DNA of 64,000 bases from Flaccisagitta enflata (taxonomy: Eukaryota > Chaetognatha > Sagittoidea > Aphragmophora): NCBI GenBank assembly GCA_965153355.1, contig OZ231126.1, positions 34,224,001 through 34,288,000 of the forward strand, in the 5' to 3' direction. A model generated the notes under the pieces. It saw only the letters and a list, made by a program, of their open reading frames with translations, was not told the DNA's origin and did not search any database. This document shows, piece after piece, positions 48,401 to 63,233 of the stretch. Both the position numbers and the translations under genes were made by a program. Within the stretch, counting starts at the first letter, position 1. Each line of letters opens with the position of its first letter.

Positions 48401-48833
48401 CCACAATTTTTGCATGATGGTAGTTGCATTTATAAGGAACTTCCATTTCAAATTTGAAGGCATTCCAATAATTTTTTTGGCCTCAATGAAAAAAAAACTA
48501 TTTTTTTTTCTTTGGGGCCCTTTTTGGGCCTTTTAGAGCCCACAATAGCCCCATCATCATGATTCTTGTTTTACTAGTCTCTTACATCTTGAAGTGTCCC
48601 TAACCATGAAATTAAACACTTGGCCTCCATTCAAGTACCAAATTTTGGCCAAAAATACCCAAAAATAGCCATTTTTGGGTGTTTTTTGGGGGCCGTTTCT
48701 AAACGCCCCCGCGTAGGGCTCTAAAAATGTCACGGTTGGATTCCCCAGGTTTTTTTACACAAGATTGAGTCTTTTTTAGCCTCGTCGCTAAATTTTTTTT
48801 TTTTCAACGTAGCCCAACTTGTGCATATGGCGG
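45427..48833. mobile_element. 3.4-kb foldback with tandem-unit arms
   Basis: The left end CCGCCACATGCACAAGTTG pairs with the right end ...CAACTTGTGCATATGGCGG. The next 180 bp (GCGACGAGGCTAAAAAAGAC, GGGGGCGTTTAGAAACGGCC) are almost perfect inverted repeats. Each arm then carries about three diverged tandem units of 0.48-0.52 kb marked by GGGTACCCC (45987, 46471; complements at about 47258, 47777, 48285). AAAA precedes and follows the ends, fitting a 4-bp duplication but in low-complexity context. An HTE occupies the centre. Confidence 0.85.
46998..47236 (+). mobile_element. Hairpin-tag element in the foldback centre
   Basis: A truncated 5' start (ACAAGGCCGGATACACAGCA, 46998-47036) is followed by a second start (CAACAAGGTTGGATACATGG) with tag ATCACGTGTGGGTGGGCAG. 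A GACGG tract, AAAGCGGGTGTAGAG, hairpin AGTCGCGTAGCACGCGAC and CAAAAA follow. The tag has decayed relative to the 3' arm. It separates the two arms of the foldback. Confidence 0.85.
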
Positions 48834-49199
48834 AAAAGGATTTGTTACAAGTCGGTTGGTAGACGTTTGGGTGGTACCACTGATAAGCCGTGAGGTACCT
48901 TAAGACGATAAACAGAGAAAAATATGGAGGTCATTTTGGGTTGACAATTCTGGGTTCGCAATTCGCGCGGAATTCTGGGGTTCTTTTTTTTATGTCTCCT
49001 GAGACTGTTTCTTCTGACTGTTACTTCCTATTCTGGCGGTCCTTCCTCACTTTCCCTTTGCCGTCCGTACAGCCAAAATAGAGAGACGAAAGGACGGAAA
49101 ATGAGAGGATTTAGTATTCTAATAAAATCAGACCGATATCGGGCCAATAAGGTCGAACGGGGGAAAAAGTAGGGGAAGAAGGAAGATGAAGGGAATGTA
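48834..49199. other. No recognisable gene
   Basis: Unique sequence. A 63-aa plus frame (48890-49081) is unrecognised. Confidence 0.4.
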
Positions 49200-49262
49200 A
49201 AGAAGAAGAAGAAGAAGAAGAAGAAGAAGAAGAAGAAGAAGAAGAAGAAGAAGAAGAAGAAG
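49200..49262. repeat. GAA trinucleotide microsatellite
   Basis: About 21 AGA units, then GGAAAA-type repeats to 49293. The adjacent minus frames read it as poly-Leu or poly-Phe. Confidence 0.95.
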
Positions 49263-49293
49263 AAAAGGAAAAGGAAAAGGGAAAGGAAAAGGA

Positions 49294-49865
49294 ATAAGAT
49301 AAAGAAGACTTGCGTCACAGAAAATATACGAATCAAGAATGGAAAAAGCTCCAATGGTAGGCACTGGGAACGAAAATTTGCATTGGTTTGAATCCTGCTA
49401 AAATTTCCACTAAATCTTCAATCAGCAGAGATCTGCAGTATGAATATTTTAAAAGTCTCTGGATTTATGATAAGCAACCCTGTAGCTATTCTGTATAAAT
49501 GTTATTGCTATTAGTTTTAGTCAGCGATCAAAACGGCAAAATAAGTTTCACTCCCGGTGCCTATCATTGGCGTGAAGATGTCATGGTTTTCGTTTTCGTC
49601 GTGACAGTGGTCCACAAGAGAGAGAAACCGCGACTCAGAACCAGTCCGCGAATAAACCTTTTCTTTTTCTTCTCTCTCCGATGGATACATACATCATTCA
49701 TTTAGTTCGCGCCGAGCCTTCGAGAGGCGCACCGGCCGCAACCCAGAGCTAAGAAAAATTTCTACTTCCTAGCCTAGGCTCAAGTGGCGGAAACCAGATG
49801 CTGCCGGAATCTATTTCTCTCTTAGCCGCCGATGCCGATGCCGACACCCTCAGTGGAAATATCAT

Positions 49866-49867
<2 letters not shown>
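49294..49867. other. No recognisable gene
   Basis: Unique sequence. A 68-aa plus frame (49499-49705) is unrecognised. GCCGATGCCGATGCCGA occurs at 49828. Confidence 0.4.
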
Positions 49868-49943
<76 letters not shown>

Positions 49944-49945
49944 GA
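49868..49945. repeat. GA then GACA compound microsatellite
   Basis: About 25 GA units pass directly into six GACA units. Confidence 0.95.
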
Positions 49946-50422
49946 GAAAATGAGAAAGAGAAAGAGAGTGATAAAACTAGAGCAGACTACTTTTTGAGTG
50001 GACTAGGCTGTAGACACCTACCTTAGCAACATAACTATGGTCCAAAGGACCAACCAAATGACCGTCTAAACGGTGGGAATCAGAGTCGAGAGCACGCATC
50101 TGAAAATAGAAGCGTCTCTAAATAGGAATGAGTCTTTTGGGTTTTCTCCTCCATCCCCCCCCCCCCCCCGTTTCATGGACGACCGTCGTCCATCGGCAGT
50201 CTGTTACTGGACTCAGCGACGCGTCCTGTTTAGACCACAGACGCTTCTGTCCTGATGAATACTTGATTAACGCACGCTCGCTTCTTCTGGTTGCTTTTCT
50301 CATTTCTTCTTTGCTTCTTTCCGTGTCTCAACTCTACTCTCTTACCTTCTTTTCATTTTCTATTCAGCGCTTTCGAATAATCTCCGAGGACTGTCATTCG
50401 TCTTGAGGGCACTGAAGAGTGT
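49946..50422. other. Unique sequence with HTE remnant
   Basis: GGACCAACCAAATGACCGTC ... GAGTCGAGAGCACGCATCTGAAAA near 50047-50107 has the order of a hairpin-tag 3' module but is heavily decayed. A poly-C run lies at 50156. Frames under 95 aa are unrecognised. Confidence 0.4.

Positions 50423-51571
<1,149 letters not shown>

Positions 51572-51662
<91 letters not shown>
51572..51662. repeat. CT dinucleotide microsatellite
   Basis: About 45 CT units. Confidence 0.97.
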
Positions 51663-51663
<1 letters not shown>

Positions 51664-51773
51664 CATCCCCAGCTGAGCATGCTGTTTTTCCCAACATAAC
51701 AGCAATGACCCCATCCGATTTGGTCTCGGCGTAGAGGCTGATAAAGGTCGATCTAATGGTCAACTGTCAAAGG

Positions 51774-52205
51774 TTAACTGGACCAGACGCAGATTTCTCT
51801 TCTGCTGAGACAACGATGGTCTCCAGCCTGGACAACGTCCGCCATCAAAGGCCATGATGTTAGTGGCAACGTCGGGAGCCCAGTAAAGCCATCGAGAGGA
51901 TTTTCACTAGAATTCTGTTGGTGTGAACTGGAATACGAGGCAGACACGATAGTTGGTGATAGAGGCGAGTTGAGGAGCGACCCCACTAAAAATGGAGAAA
52001 GAAAGGCGCATAAAAGCTCCAAAAGCTGCTCAAAATCCGGGCACCGGACAGACGCGAGTCGCTTTTTCTCCTTTTTTTGGCAACGTATCGAAGCAACTAG
52101 ACAGTCCGACTGACTTTGCGTCCATAAAACCGATGCAGAAAAAAAAAGTTTATTTCCAGCTACAACCCCGCCAGCTCCGAGGCACATTGTCTGCCCAATG
52201 GCCAT
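51774..52205 (-). CDS. Hypothetical 143-aa open frame, no repeats
   Basis: This is the longest frame in the window that is free of simple repeats. The composition is balanced (Ser/Leu-rich, 7 Cys). A hydrophobic stretch around residues 60-80 (LLELLCAFLSPFLVGSLL) could be a membrane segment. I recognise no domain. An overlapping plus frame of 97 aa (51992-52285) weakens the case. It could be an exon or chance, and transcript or conservation evidence is lacking. Confidence 0.15.
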   Translation of the reverse strand: MAIGQTMCLGAGGVVAGNKLFFSASVLWTQSQSDCLVASIRCQKKEKKRLASVRCPDFEQLLELLCAFLSPFLVGSLLNSPLSPTIVSASYSSSHQQNSSENPLDGFTGLPTLPLTSWPLMADVVQAGDHRCLSRREICVWSS

Positions 52206-52285
52206 TTCTTGAAGGAGAAAGAACTAAGTCCTCCTACAATAACTACTCCCCAGACATAATCGTCATCTTTTTTCTCTCTTTTTAG

Positions 52286-53444
52286 CTTTAAATTTAATAT
52301 ATGTCCTAGAGTTACGGCTGCCACTCGAGGTTTCGAGAGCCGCTTAACCGTTTACAATTCATGGCCGCGTGGCAACATAAAAGTCACAAACGAATGAGTT
52401 TCTGCAATATTTTCCCCGCTTTTCATGGACTCCATTCGTTATTCGAGGAGAGAGAAAGAGGAGAAGATGGAGGAGGAAAGGAAAGGAAAAGAGAAGGACA
52501 GAATGTAAGTAACTGCCATGGCCATTATCGAAAGCCAAAAATGGGCAATCGTCCTGTCTTTATCTGTAAAAAGATGCTGCAAATGGTCAAGCTGTTGTTT
52601 TAAGAACTCTTTCCAAAGTTTTTGTTTCTAAATCTTTTTCTTAATCTTAATGTTCTCCGCTGAATGACGGTCAGCCAGTCGGTCTGTCGGACGGTTTGTT
52701 ATCCTTTTATATACATCTTTTTTGCCATACGAGGGAACAAGACTGTACAAGCAGTTGCGTGTAAATTGGCCTTAAAAAGTAAATAAAAAAATCCTTTGTT
52801 TCGGAAAGACGAACAAAGGCAACATCGTATATTTTCGCCTATGATGACGTGTACACACGATCTTTAAAATTAGTAAATGATCAATAAGCAAGTCAATGCA
52901 AAATTCGCCAACTCGTTTTCTTCAGCATCGTGAAACCTTTTGAAAGCAAAGCTAAGAGAGTTATTTTCCCGGTAGAGAGTTTATTTCTTTACAGGTATTG
53001 GTTCTTACAGACGTGTACGTTAGAATGTTATGCTACCGTATCATCTTGCTTGACGATGATATTCAGCTATTGAAAGCTAGGTATTTTGCGAACCCTTTGT
53101 CGCGCTTTGGTTTGTTCTACTTAAAAACTCAAGCGAGATACTCCCTTGTAATACGATAGGAGGCAAATCCTTTAACCCCTACTTCAGGATAGATATCAAG
53201 GCGCTGAAAGAAAGTCCATATGGAGATGATAATCATTCGGATGATGCAAAATGCAAATGCCCTCGCCGTCCAACTTGCCGCCCAACGCGCCGCCCAACTC
53301 GGCGCTATCTTTCAAAATCGTGATGACGTCGGCAAAAGAAAAATAACGATGAACGATCGTTATGAGATTGAAGCACCGGCAATCCGGCGTGCATCATTAT
53401 GAAGCACCGGCAACCGTGAAGATACACCGACAACCATCAATGTA
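52286..53444. other. Unique sequence, no gene recognised
   Basis: About 1.2 kb. CAGTCGGTCTGTCGGACGG near 52676 is a possible HTE remnant. GCCGCCCAACGCGCCGCCCA near 53278 gives a short Ala/Gln-rich plus frame (53220-53402), unrecognised. Confidence 0.4.
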
Positions 53445-55939
53445 CCGTCTGAGGAATAAGGATTTCTAGCTCAAAGGAAGAGGGGGTCAAAAGGGCGAGT
53501 CCGGTGGCACCTATCAAGTTGGGTCTTAAAATGTGCGTATTACCTAGGGGATCACTAATACAGGCTTGGTTGACCCAATTTCAGGTGGGGTGTTTGAATG
53601 CCACCAAAAAAACTGCCCAAAATGGTCAAAAATGGCCTTTTTTGGCCATTTTTGGCCTTAAAACCTATCTGAAACTTGGAGTAGAGCCATGAAATTTTGC
53701 ATGCACATGAAGTGGACACTAATTAAGTTGTATGCAAAAAAATTTGAAATTCTGACAATTTCAAGGTACCAAAATTTGAAAAAAAACGCTTTTTTCCGAG
53801 TATAGGTCAAGAAAAATGATGTCGTTACCCCTCTTAAAGTTGACCGATTTGAACCAAATTTTTACTGGAGGTACTTCACATCATGGACTACCTCTAAATA
53901 AAATTTCATTCAAATCGGAGCACTTTAAGTGCCAAAAAAAGTGTTTGAAAATCAAAAATTTGGAAAAAATGACTCCGAAAATCGTCTTTGAGCTGGTGGC
54001 ATTGCCATAATAGGACAGGGACATATGAACCATGGACCAAAATTTCTTAACATGACTGTTGGTGATGCCCAAAAAAAATTTCATGACCCTGAGAGCATTT
54101 TTTGGGTGTCAAATGATAACTCTTTGAAGACCGTTAGACCAAAAATCGCGGAAATTGCCGATTTTTGGCCTTTTCTCAATCTGTAACCTTAAAAAAAAGT
54201 TGAAATATGGTCCTGAAATTTTACCTGCATGTAATAGACCCTATTATGTTTTATGTAAAAAACATGGAATGTTAAAAAAAATTTTAGGTACCTAAATTAA
54301 AAAAAAATAAGTTTTTTTCAAGTATAGTTAAGAAAAAATAATGTTGTTTCCCCCTTTATGTTGACCGATTTGGAAAAAATTTTAATTGGAGGAACTTCAC
54401 ATCATGCACCACTGCCATGTAAAATTTCCTCCAAATCAGAGCACGTTAAGTACCAAAAATTGTGTTGGAAAATAAAATATTGGATAAAAATGACCCCGGA
54501 AATCGTCTTTGAGCTAAAGACATTTCTATGATATGGCAGGTATGTATAAACCATGGGCTAAAATTCCTTTTGGGAACTGTTGGTGATGCCCCCCAAAAAA
54601 TTCATGACCCTGAGAGCATTTTTTGGATGTCAAATAAGCATTTTTTTGAAGACCATTAGTCAATAAAACTTTTAAGATCTACATAGAATTCAATATACTA
54701 GAACAAAGAAAATAAGTTGTTTAGCAATTTTCGTGGTCAAATGGTCTTCAAAAAATTGTTATTTGACACCCAAAAAATGCTCTCAGGGTCATGAAATTTT
54801 TTTAGGGCATCACCAACAGTCATCTTAAGGAATTTTGGCCCATGGTTCATACGTCCCTGAAGGTATTATGACAATGCCACCAGCTCAAAGACAAATTTCA
54901 GAGTCATTTTTTTCCAATTTTGGATTTTCGAAAAGAATTTTTGGCACTTAAAGTGCTCCGATTTGGATGAAATTTTACATGGAGGTAGTCCATGATGTGA
55001 TGTACCTCCAGTAAAAATTTGGTCCAAATCGGTCATTTTAAAGAGGGGTTACAACATCATTTTTCTTTACTTATACTCGGAAAAAACCTGTTTTTTTCAA
55101 ATTTAGGTACCTAAAAATTTTCAGAATTTCAAAATTTTTTACATACAACTTAATTAGGGTCTACTGCATGTGCATGCAAAATTTCAAAACCATATTTCAA
55201 CTTTTTTCTAGGGTACAGGTTGAAAAAGGCCTAAAATTGGCAATTTCCATGATTTACGGTCTAACAGTCTTCAAAGAATTTTTATTTGACACCCAAAAAT
55301 GCTCTCAGGGTCATGAAATTTTTTTAGGGCATCACCAACAGTTCATCAAAAGGAATTTTGGCCCATGGTTCATACGTCCCTGAAGGTATTATGACAATGC
55401 CACCAGCTCAAAGACAATTTTCAGAGTCATTATTTTAATTTTGGATTTTCGAAAAGAATTTACACTTAAAGTGCTCCGATTTGGATGAAATTTTACATGG
55501 AGGTAGTCCATGATGTGATGTACCTCCAGTAAAAATTTGGTCCAAATCAGTCATTTTTTAGAGGGGTAACGACATCATTTTTCTTTACCTATACTCGGAA
55601 AAAACCTGTTTTTTTCAAATTTAGGTACCTAAAAATTTTCAGAATTTCAAATTTTTTTACATACAACTTCATTAGGGTCTACTACATATGCATGCAAAAT
55701 TTCATGGCTCTGCTTCAAGTTGAAGATAGGCTAAAGGGCCAAAAATGGCCAAAAATGACCATTTTTGGCCATTTTGGGCAGTTTTTTTGGTGGCATTCGA
55801 TCACCCCACCTGAAATTGGGTCAACCAAGCCTGGATTAGTATTCCCCTAGATAATGCGCACATTTTAAGACCCAACTTGATAGGTGCCACTGGATTCGCC
55901 ACTTTCATGAAGCTCTACCAACCAATGATCCTCTGACGG
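53445..55939. mobile_element. 2.5-kb foldback, TGTA duplication, tandem-unit arms
   Basis: The left end CCGTCTGAGGAATAAGG and the right end ...CCTCTGACGG are flanked by TGTA at 53441-53444 and 55940-55943. The arms 53494-54670 and 54731-55900 are long inverted repeats (GGTGGCACCTATCAAGTTGG at the left edge and its complement at 55862-55891). Each arm holds two diverged tandem units of about 0.53 kb (for example GTTGACCGATTTG at 53838 and 54361). A second copy starts at 63234. No transposase is seen. Confidence 0.93.
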
Positions 55940-55943
55940 TGTA

Positions 55944-57394
55944 CGGATGTTTTTATCAAAACGATCTGTCTTTATCTACTTTCATGTGAATCGTACAATA
56001 CCAACAACTGTCGTTATGGTGAACCATCGCCTACCATTTCTTAATCACCAACGGCCAAGATTAATGGGCATTTGCATGACGTATTGCTACATTTTACCGT
56101 CGCATAAGTACACTTCCAGCGTTATGAAACACCGACAGTTTTCGTTTCGGCACCGACCGTCATCATTACTGTCTCAGCATCATCAGACATCAACATATCA
56201 CTCATTATTCTTGCAAAAGAGCAAAAATGATCTCGAAACAAAAGAGTGAAAACAAACAACCAAGCACAGACGCGGCGTCATAACTAAAGAATTCATTTTG
56301 TTTCCGGGCACGTTGAAAAAAAATATTAATGAGATTATATTCAATTTACTTTCTCATGTATACAAAACTCACAGGAAGCCGTAAACGAGGATGATAACGA
56401 TGATCGCGACGGATGATGATGTAAAAATGGGAAAATGATTTTTTCCTCTTCTTCTTCTTCTCTCTCTGTCATGAAGCTGATGGGGTTATCGACTAGATAA
56501 GCAGAAGGGCACAATGTGGGTTGCCTTGTTGCACGAAAAAAAGGGCAAAGGGTAGGAGAATAACGAACATGTATAAGTGGTGGATTAAAGAGGATTTCAA
56601 AGGGGAAAGAAAAAGACAAGAAAAAAAAACAACTTCGATACTAAGGGAGTATGGGAGGGATTAAGGAGGCTGAAGGCCGAGCGAGAGAAAGAGAAAGAGA
56701 GAAAGCAAAGAAATAAGATGCTGAGGCAAGTGAAAACTACGTGACATGAAGGGTAATGATCTCTGGACGAGGGGACTTGTCCATCTTAGATGAACCGCGA
56801 GAGAAAAGTCGAGTCAGGAAGGAAAAAAAGTGGAGAGAAGATGGAGGCAATGTATGAAGAAAAAAGACGTAAATAAAGTGTTAAGGGGTAAATGGAGAGA
56901 ACAGTGGTGCTAGGTAAATAAAAATCATGGCGTAAGAATCAAAAGGGATTCTATGGCGGGAGGGCGATATCATAGGGTGTGTTTTATGATCTATAAACTA
57001 TCGTTGGTCATGGCATGTGCGGTAGGATATACTAACTAATACTGATCTGATCATGGACTTGGAGTGCTACCAAGTGTCAATAAACGTCTCTGTCCATTGT
57101 ATGGCTTTTGATCAGGTTTGGAGGTGCGGAAACTCGCCTATAACGGACAAAGTTCTGGTTTGGTGGTGGCTTCCGGAGTAACTGTGTTGCAGTTGAACGG
57201 TTTTCGGGCTATACCATCCGGTGATCCGGTGATCCGGTTATCCGATGTTCCTTGAGAAACTGCGAATTGCTGTCATGAAATCGTGTAAAAGATGCAAAAT
57301 TCAATTTCGGTGGCGAAAGTTTTGTAAGCCTGAGATGTTTTTGCCTTTCACCCACCGCAATTTCCGTAGAGCCAAACATGCGGCAAAAGCGCAG

Positions 57395-57398
<4 letters not shown>
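55944..57398. other. Unique sequence, no gene recognised
   Basis: About 1.45 kb without repeats. It contains a 100-aa plus frame (55947-56249, His/Ser-rich, unrecognised) and a 92-aa minus frame (56341-56619). With 34456-35652, 37141-38387 and 51663-53444 it is among the longest repeat-free stretches. Confidence 0.45.

Positions 57399-57454
<56 letters not shown>
57399..57454. repeat. GA dinucleotide microsatellite
   Basis: About 28 GA units. The 134-aa plus frame 57245-57649 reads through it as Arg/Glu repeats between unrecognised flanks. Confidence 0.96.
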
Positions 57455-58551
<1,097 letters not shown>

Positions 58552-58751
58552 AACAAGGCCGCATACACGGCTACCGAAGTCGCGTGCGGGTTGGCAGAGG
58601 CAGTAATAAAAAAGCTAACTCAAGCATTTGGGCGGGAGCGGTTATGCAAAAAAACGTCAGTAGATGTCGAAAAAGTTAATACCGACCAACGGACCTACTG
58701 ACCGACCGACATCGCGGGTTATGGAGTCGCGTGCATGCACGCGACTAAAAA
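58552..58751 (+). mobile_element. Hairpin-tag element with extended palindrome
   Basis: CAACAAGGCCGCATACACGG, tag AGTCGCGTGC, GGGTTGGCAGAGGCAG, a second GGGCGGGAGCGGTTATG, a GACC tract, ATCGCGGGTTATGGAG, then a 22-bp perfect palindrome AGTCGCGTGCA/TGCACGCGACT and AAAAAG. The usual centre TGCA is here TGCATGCA, a 4-bp expansion that keeps perfect symmetry. Confidence 0.9.
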
Positions 58752-58865
58752 GCGAAATAGATACGTAAAAACGCAGGTATTGTTCGCATAGTCAATCCTG
58801 TCCACTTGTTTTTTCCCGCAAGGGCAAATCTTTAATTCAGGGACACTCGAGCTAAACCATATAAA

Positions 58866-58975
58866 ACCAAACCCACACCTAGCCCTAAATCCTATCCCTA
58901 ATCCAAACCAGATCCCTAACCCTAAACCCCCCCCCCATCCCTAACCCTAACCCCACCCCTAACCGTAAAACATTA
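58866..58975. repeat. Degenerate CCCTAA telomere-like patch
   Basis: About a dozen CCCTAA, CCCTAAC and CCCCTAAC units in imperfect order with a C9 run. It matches the TTAGGG-type telomere unit on the minus strand. Position inside other DNA and poor regularity suggest an interstitial or minisatellite-like remnant, not an end. Confidence 0.6.
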
Positions 58976-59116
58976 CCCGCCCAAAAACACTTAGAAATAT
59001 AAGACACGGATTGAGATCGCTAACGAGACCAAAACGGGGTAACAACAATTTATCAAGGAAAACAAACCTTGTATAAGAGGTGACGGTTTTTGATTGACGC
59101 TCGTTTAATCAATAGA

Positions 59117-59242
<126 letters not shown>

Positions 59243-59243
59243 C

Positions 59244-59389
59244 TTTTTAGTCGTGGACACGCGACTCTATAACCCACTTTTCGGTCCGTCCGTCCGTCCG
59301 TCCATCCGTCCGTCACAAAGTTGTTTTTCGACTTTTTCCGCTCCTGCCCACCCGTCCGCGACTAATGCTGCCGTGTATACAGCCTTGAT
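59244..59389 (-). mobile_element. Hairpin-tag element, AGTCGCGGAC type, reverse
   Basis: On minus: CAAGGCTGTATACACGGC, tag AGTCGCGGAC, GGGTGGGCAGGAGCGG, a 25-bp middle, a GGAC tract, GGGTTATAGAG, hairpin AGTCGCGTGTCCACGACT, AAAAAG. It has the same tag and hairpin as 33568-33884, with the same single stem mismatch (CACGACT for CGCGACT). The two are therefore probably close relatives. Confidence 0.9.
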
Positions 59390-59861
59390 TTCTTTCAATT
59401 CGCACTAATGGCTGGAGATGTCTCTATGTACATCTCATCGGCGATATGATGCCATGATTATTAATTGATGACTGAATTTTTAAATTGGTGGAATTATGTG
59501 AGAATCACTACATCTAGATTTTAAACTTTATGCTTAATGTGTAACGTTGAGCTTAGAGGTCGCAGCTTGGTGCCGCCCGCATTTCACTAATCTTAGACGA
59601 AACCTTGCGCGTTGGTCTTAATGGCTTTGTTCCACTGACAATTCACGACTTTAAAGAACATCACGTCATATCGCACTGAATGTCCTTACTAAGGACATTA
59701 GCACCTACTAAGGACCTTAGCAGCTGTTGCAACGTGCTAAAGCAGCCATTCCATGTTTTTTATACTCTGATACGATGGATAGAAAAAGATAAAAACATAA
59801 CCATCATGAAAGCGGTGGAAATGATTTTAAAATGTCACTAAGGCACAATGCAACGGCTATA
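59390..59861. other. No recognisable gene
   Basis: Unique sequence, TACTAAGGAC repeated at 59685-59722. Confidence 0.4.
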
Positions 59862-60026
59862 CAGTTGAGCTTCACAAGAGCGCATACCAAAGGACTGGGA
59901 AAAATCATGCCTTTTAGTGAAGCTGCTAATATAGGAATAACTACAAAATATCTGATGGAACTACAAGTTGTGTGCCTTATAAGTGGGCCTGCCTAAATAG
60001 CGGGTGCGGTCAGGCGGTGCTCCACT
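59862..60026. mobile_element. 165-bp TA-flanked MITE related to 42465-43304
   Basis: The left end CAGTTGAGCTTCACAAGAGC is almost the same as the 0.84-kb element. The right end reads GCGGTGCTCCACT followed by A, so one G of the expected ...CACTG/TA border seems lost. TATAAGTGGGCC and AATAGCGGGTGCGG inside the right end match the GCCTTATA and AGCGGGTGCGC motifs of the larger copy. Confidence 0.75.
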
Positions 60027-61260
<1,234 letters not shown>

Positions 61261-61442
61261 GGGGCGTAGGACAAGGGCATGCAGGGCATGCCATGGCATG
61301 CCCTGTTGTTGGGACACTAAAGTTGTCGGGACACCAATCTCTTCAAGAAAAAAAAAAGAGAAGGGAGAATAAAGGAGAAGGAAGGAGAAGACAACAGAAA
61401 GTAAGAAGAAAAAAAGCAAGAAAAGGACAAAAAAGAGAGAAA

Positions 61443-61480
<38 letters not shown>

Positions 61481-61490
61481 GTAAAGAGAG
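61443..61490. repeat. GA dinucleotide microsatellite, interrupted
   Basis: About 20 GA units with AAAG and GGTAAA interruptions. Confidence 0.9.
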
Positions 61491-61872
61491 AGAAAGAAAC
61501 AGACAGACAAACAGATAGAGGAATTTAAGTTAAAAAGTTGAAGGAAAAAATATTTAAACAGATTAGAGGTAAAAGGAGAAAAACAAAAAAAAAGAGGAAA
61601 GAAAGACTAAGCAGTAAAGACACACTGGCAGATAAACATATAAATGATTGCATTTCTATGTTGGCAAACTAAGGTCACAAATTTCATTGAAAAAAAAAAT
61701 CAAATGAATGCTTCAATTGATTAGTTTGCTAAAAACATGATGCAATAAAATAAAAAAAATTTTATCACAAGTTCTCGTCCATGGGTGTATGGTACTATAG
61801 TTTCAAAAGTCTTGATTTCCCCTTCTATTCAATCTAATCATTTCAAAAATCATCATAAAATGTTTATTTATT
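61491..61872. other. A-rich unique sequence
   Basis: No gene. An imperfect inverted repeat (TTGGCAAACTAAGG and TTAGTTTGCTAA, 61660-61732) is visible. Confidence 0.4.
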
Positions 61873-62083
61873 AAACAAGCCCAAGCGGGCAACTGGATGC
61901 GTCATCTGCATGATTTTAGAAGAGGCGTAACGGACGGACGGACGGACGGACGGACGGACGGACGGACGGACGGACGGACGGACGGACGGACGGACGGACG
62001 GACGGACGGACGGACGGACAGACGGACGGACCGACGGACGGACAGACCCTCTTATAAAGATGCGATGACGCATCTAAAAAAAA
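61873..62083 (+). mobile_element. Hairpin-tag element, GATGCG type
   Basis: AACAAGCCCAAGCGGGCAAC, tag GATGCGTCAT, a 36-bp middle, a GGAC tract of about 29 units, AGACCCTCTTATAAAG, hairpin AGATGCGATGACGCATCT, AAAAAAA. The tag is the exact reverse complement of ATGACGCATC at the 3' end. Compared with 38757-39055, which has GATGCGTCCG with CGGACGCATC, positions 9-10 of the tag have changed and so has the 3' partner. Confidence 0.92.
61931..62047. repeat. GGAC tetranucleotide tract
   Basis: About 29 GGAC units with few changes, the longest version of the tract found in every hairpin-tag element. Confidence 0.95.
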
Positions 62084-62273
62084 TACATGAAGCAATGAAA
62101 ACTTGTTAAAAGACATCTCTTCACTAAACACAATTCTTGTAGCAAACAAAAGTATAGCAATGATTACTGCTGTTCGTAGTTTGTAACCAAAAACCACAAG
62201 TTCAATTGGGACATTAAATTTGTCGGACACCAATTGGGGGTGGCATGCCCTAAACATTCAGCTCTCCTACGCC

Positions 62274-63233
<960 letters not shown>

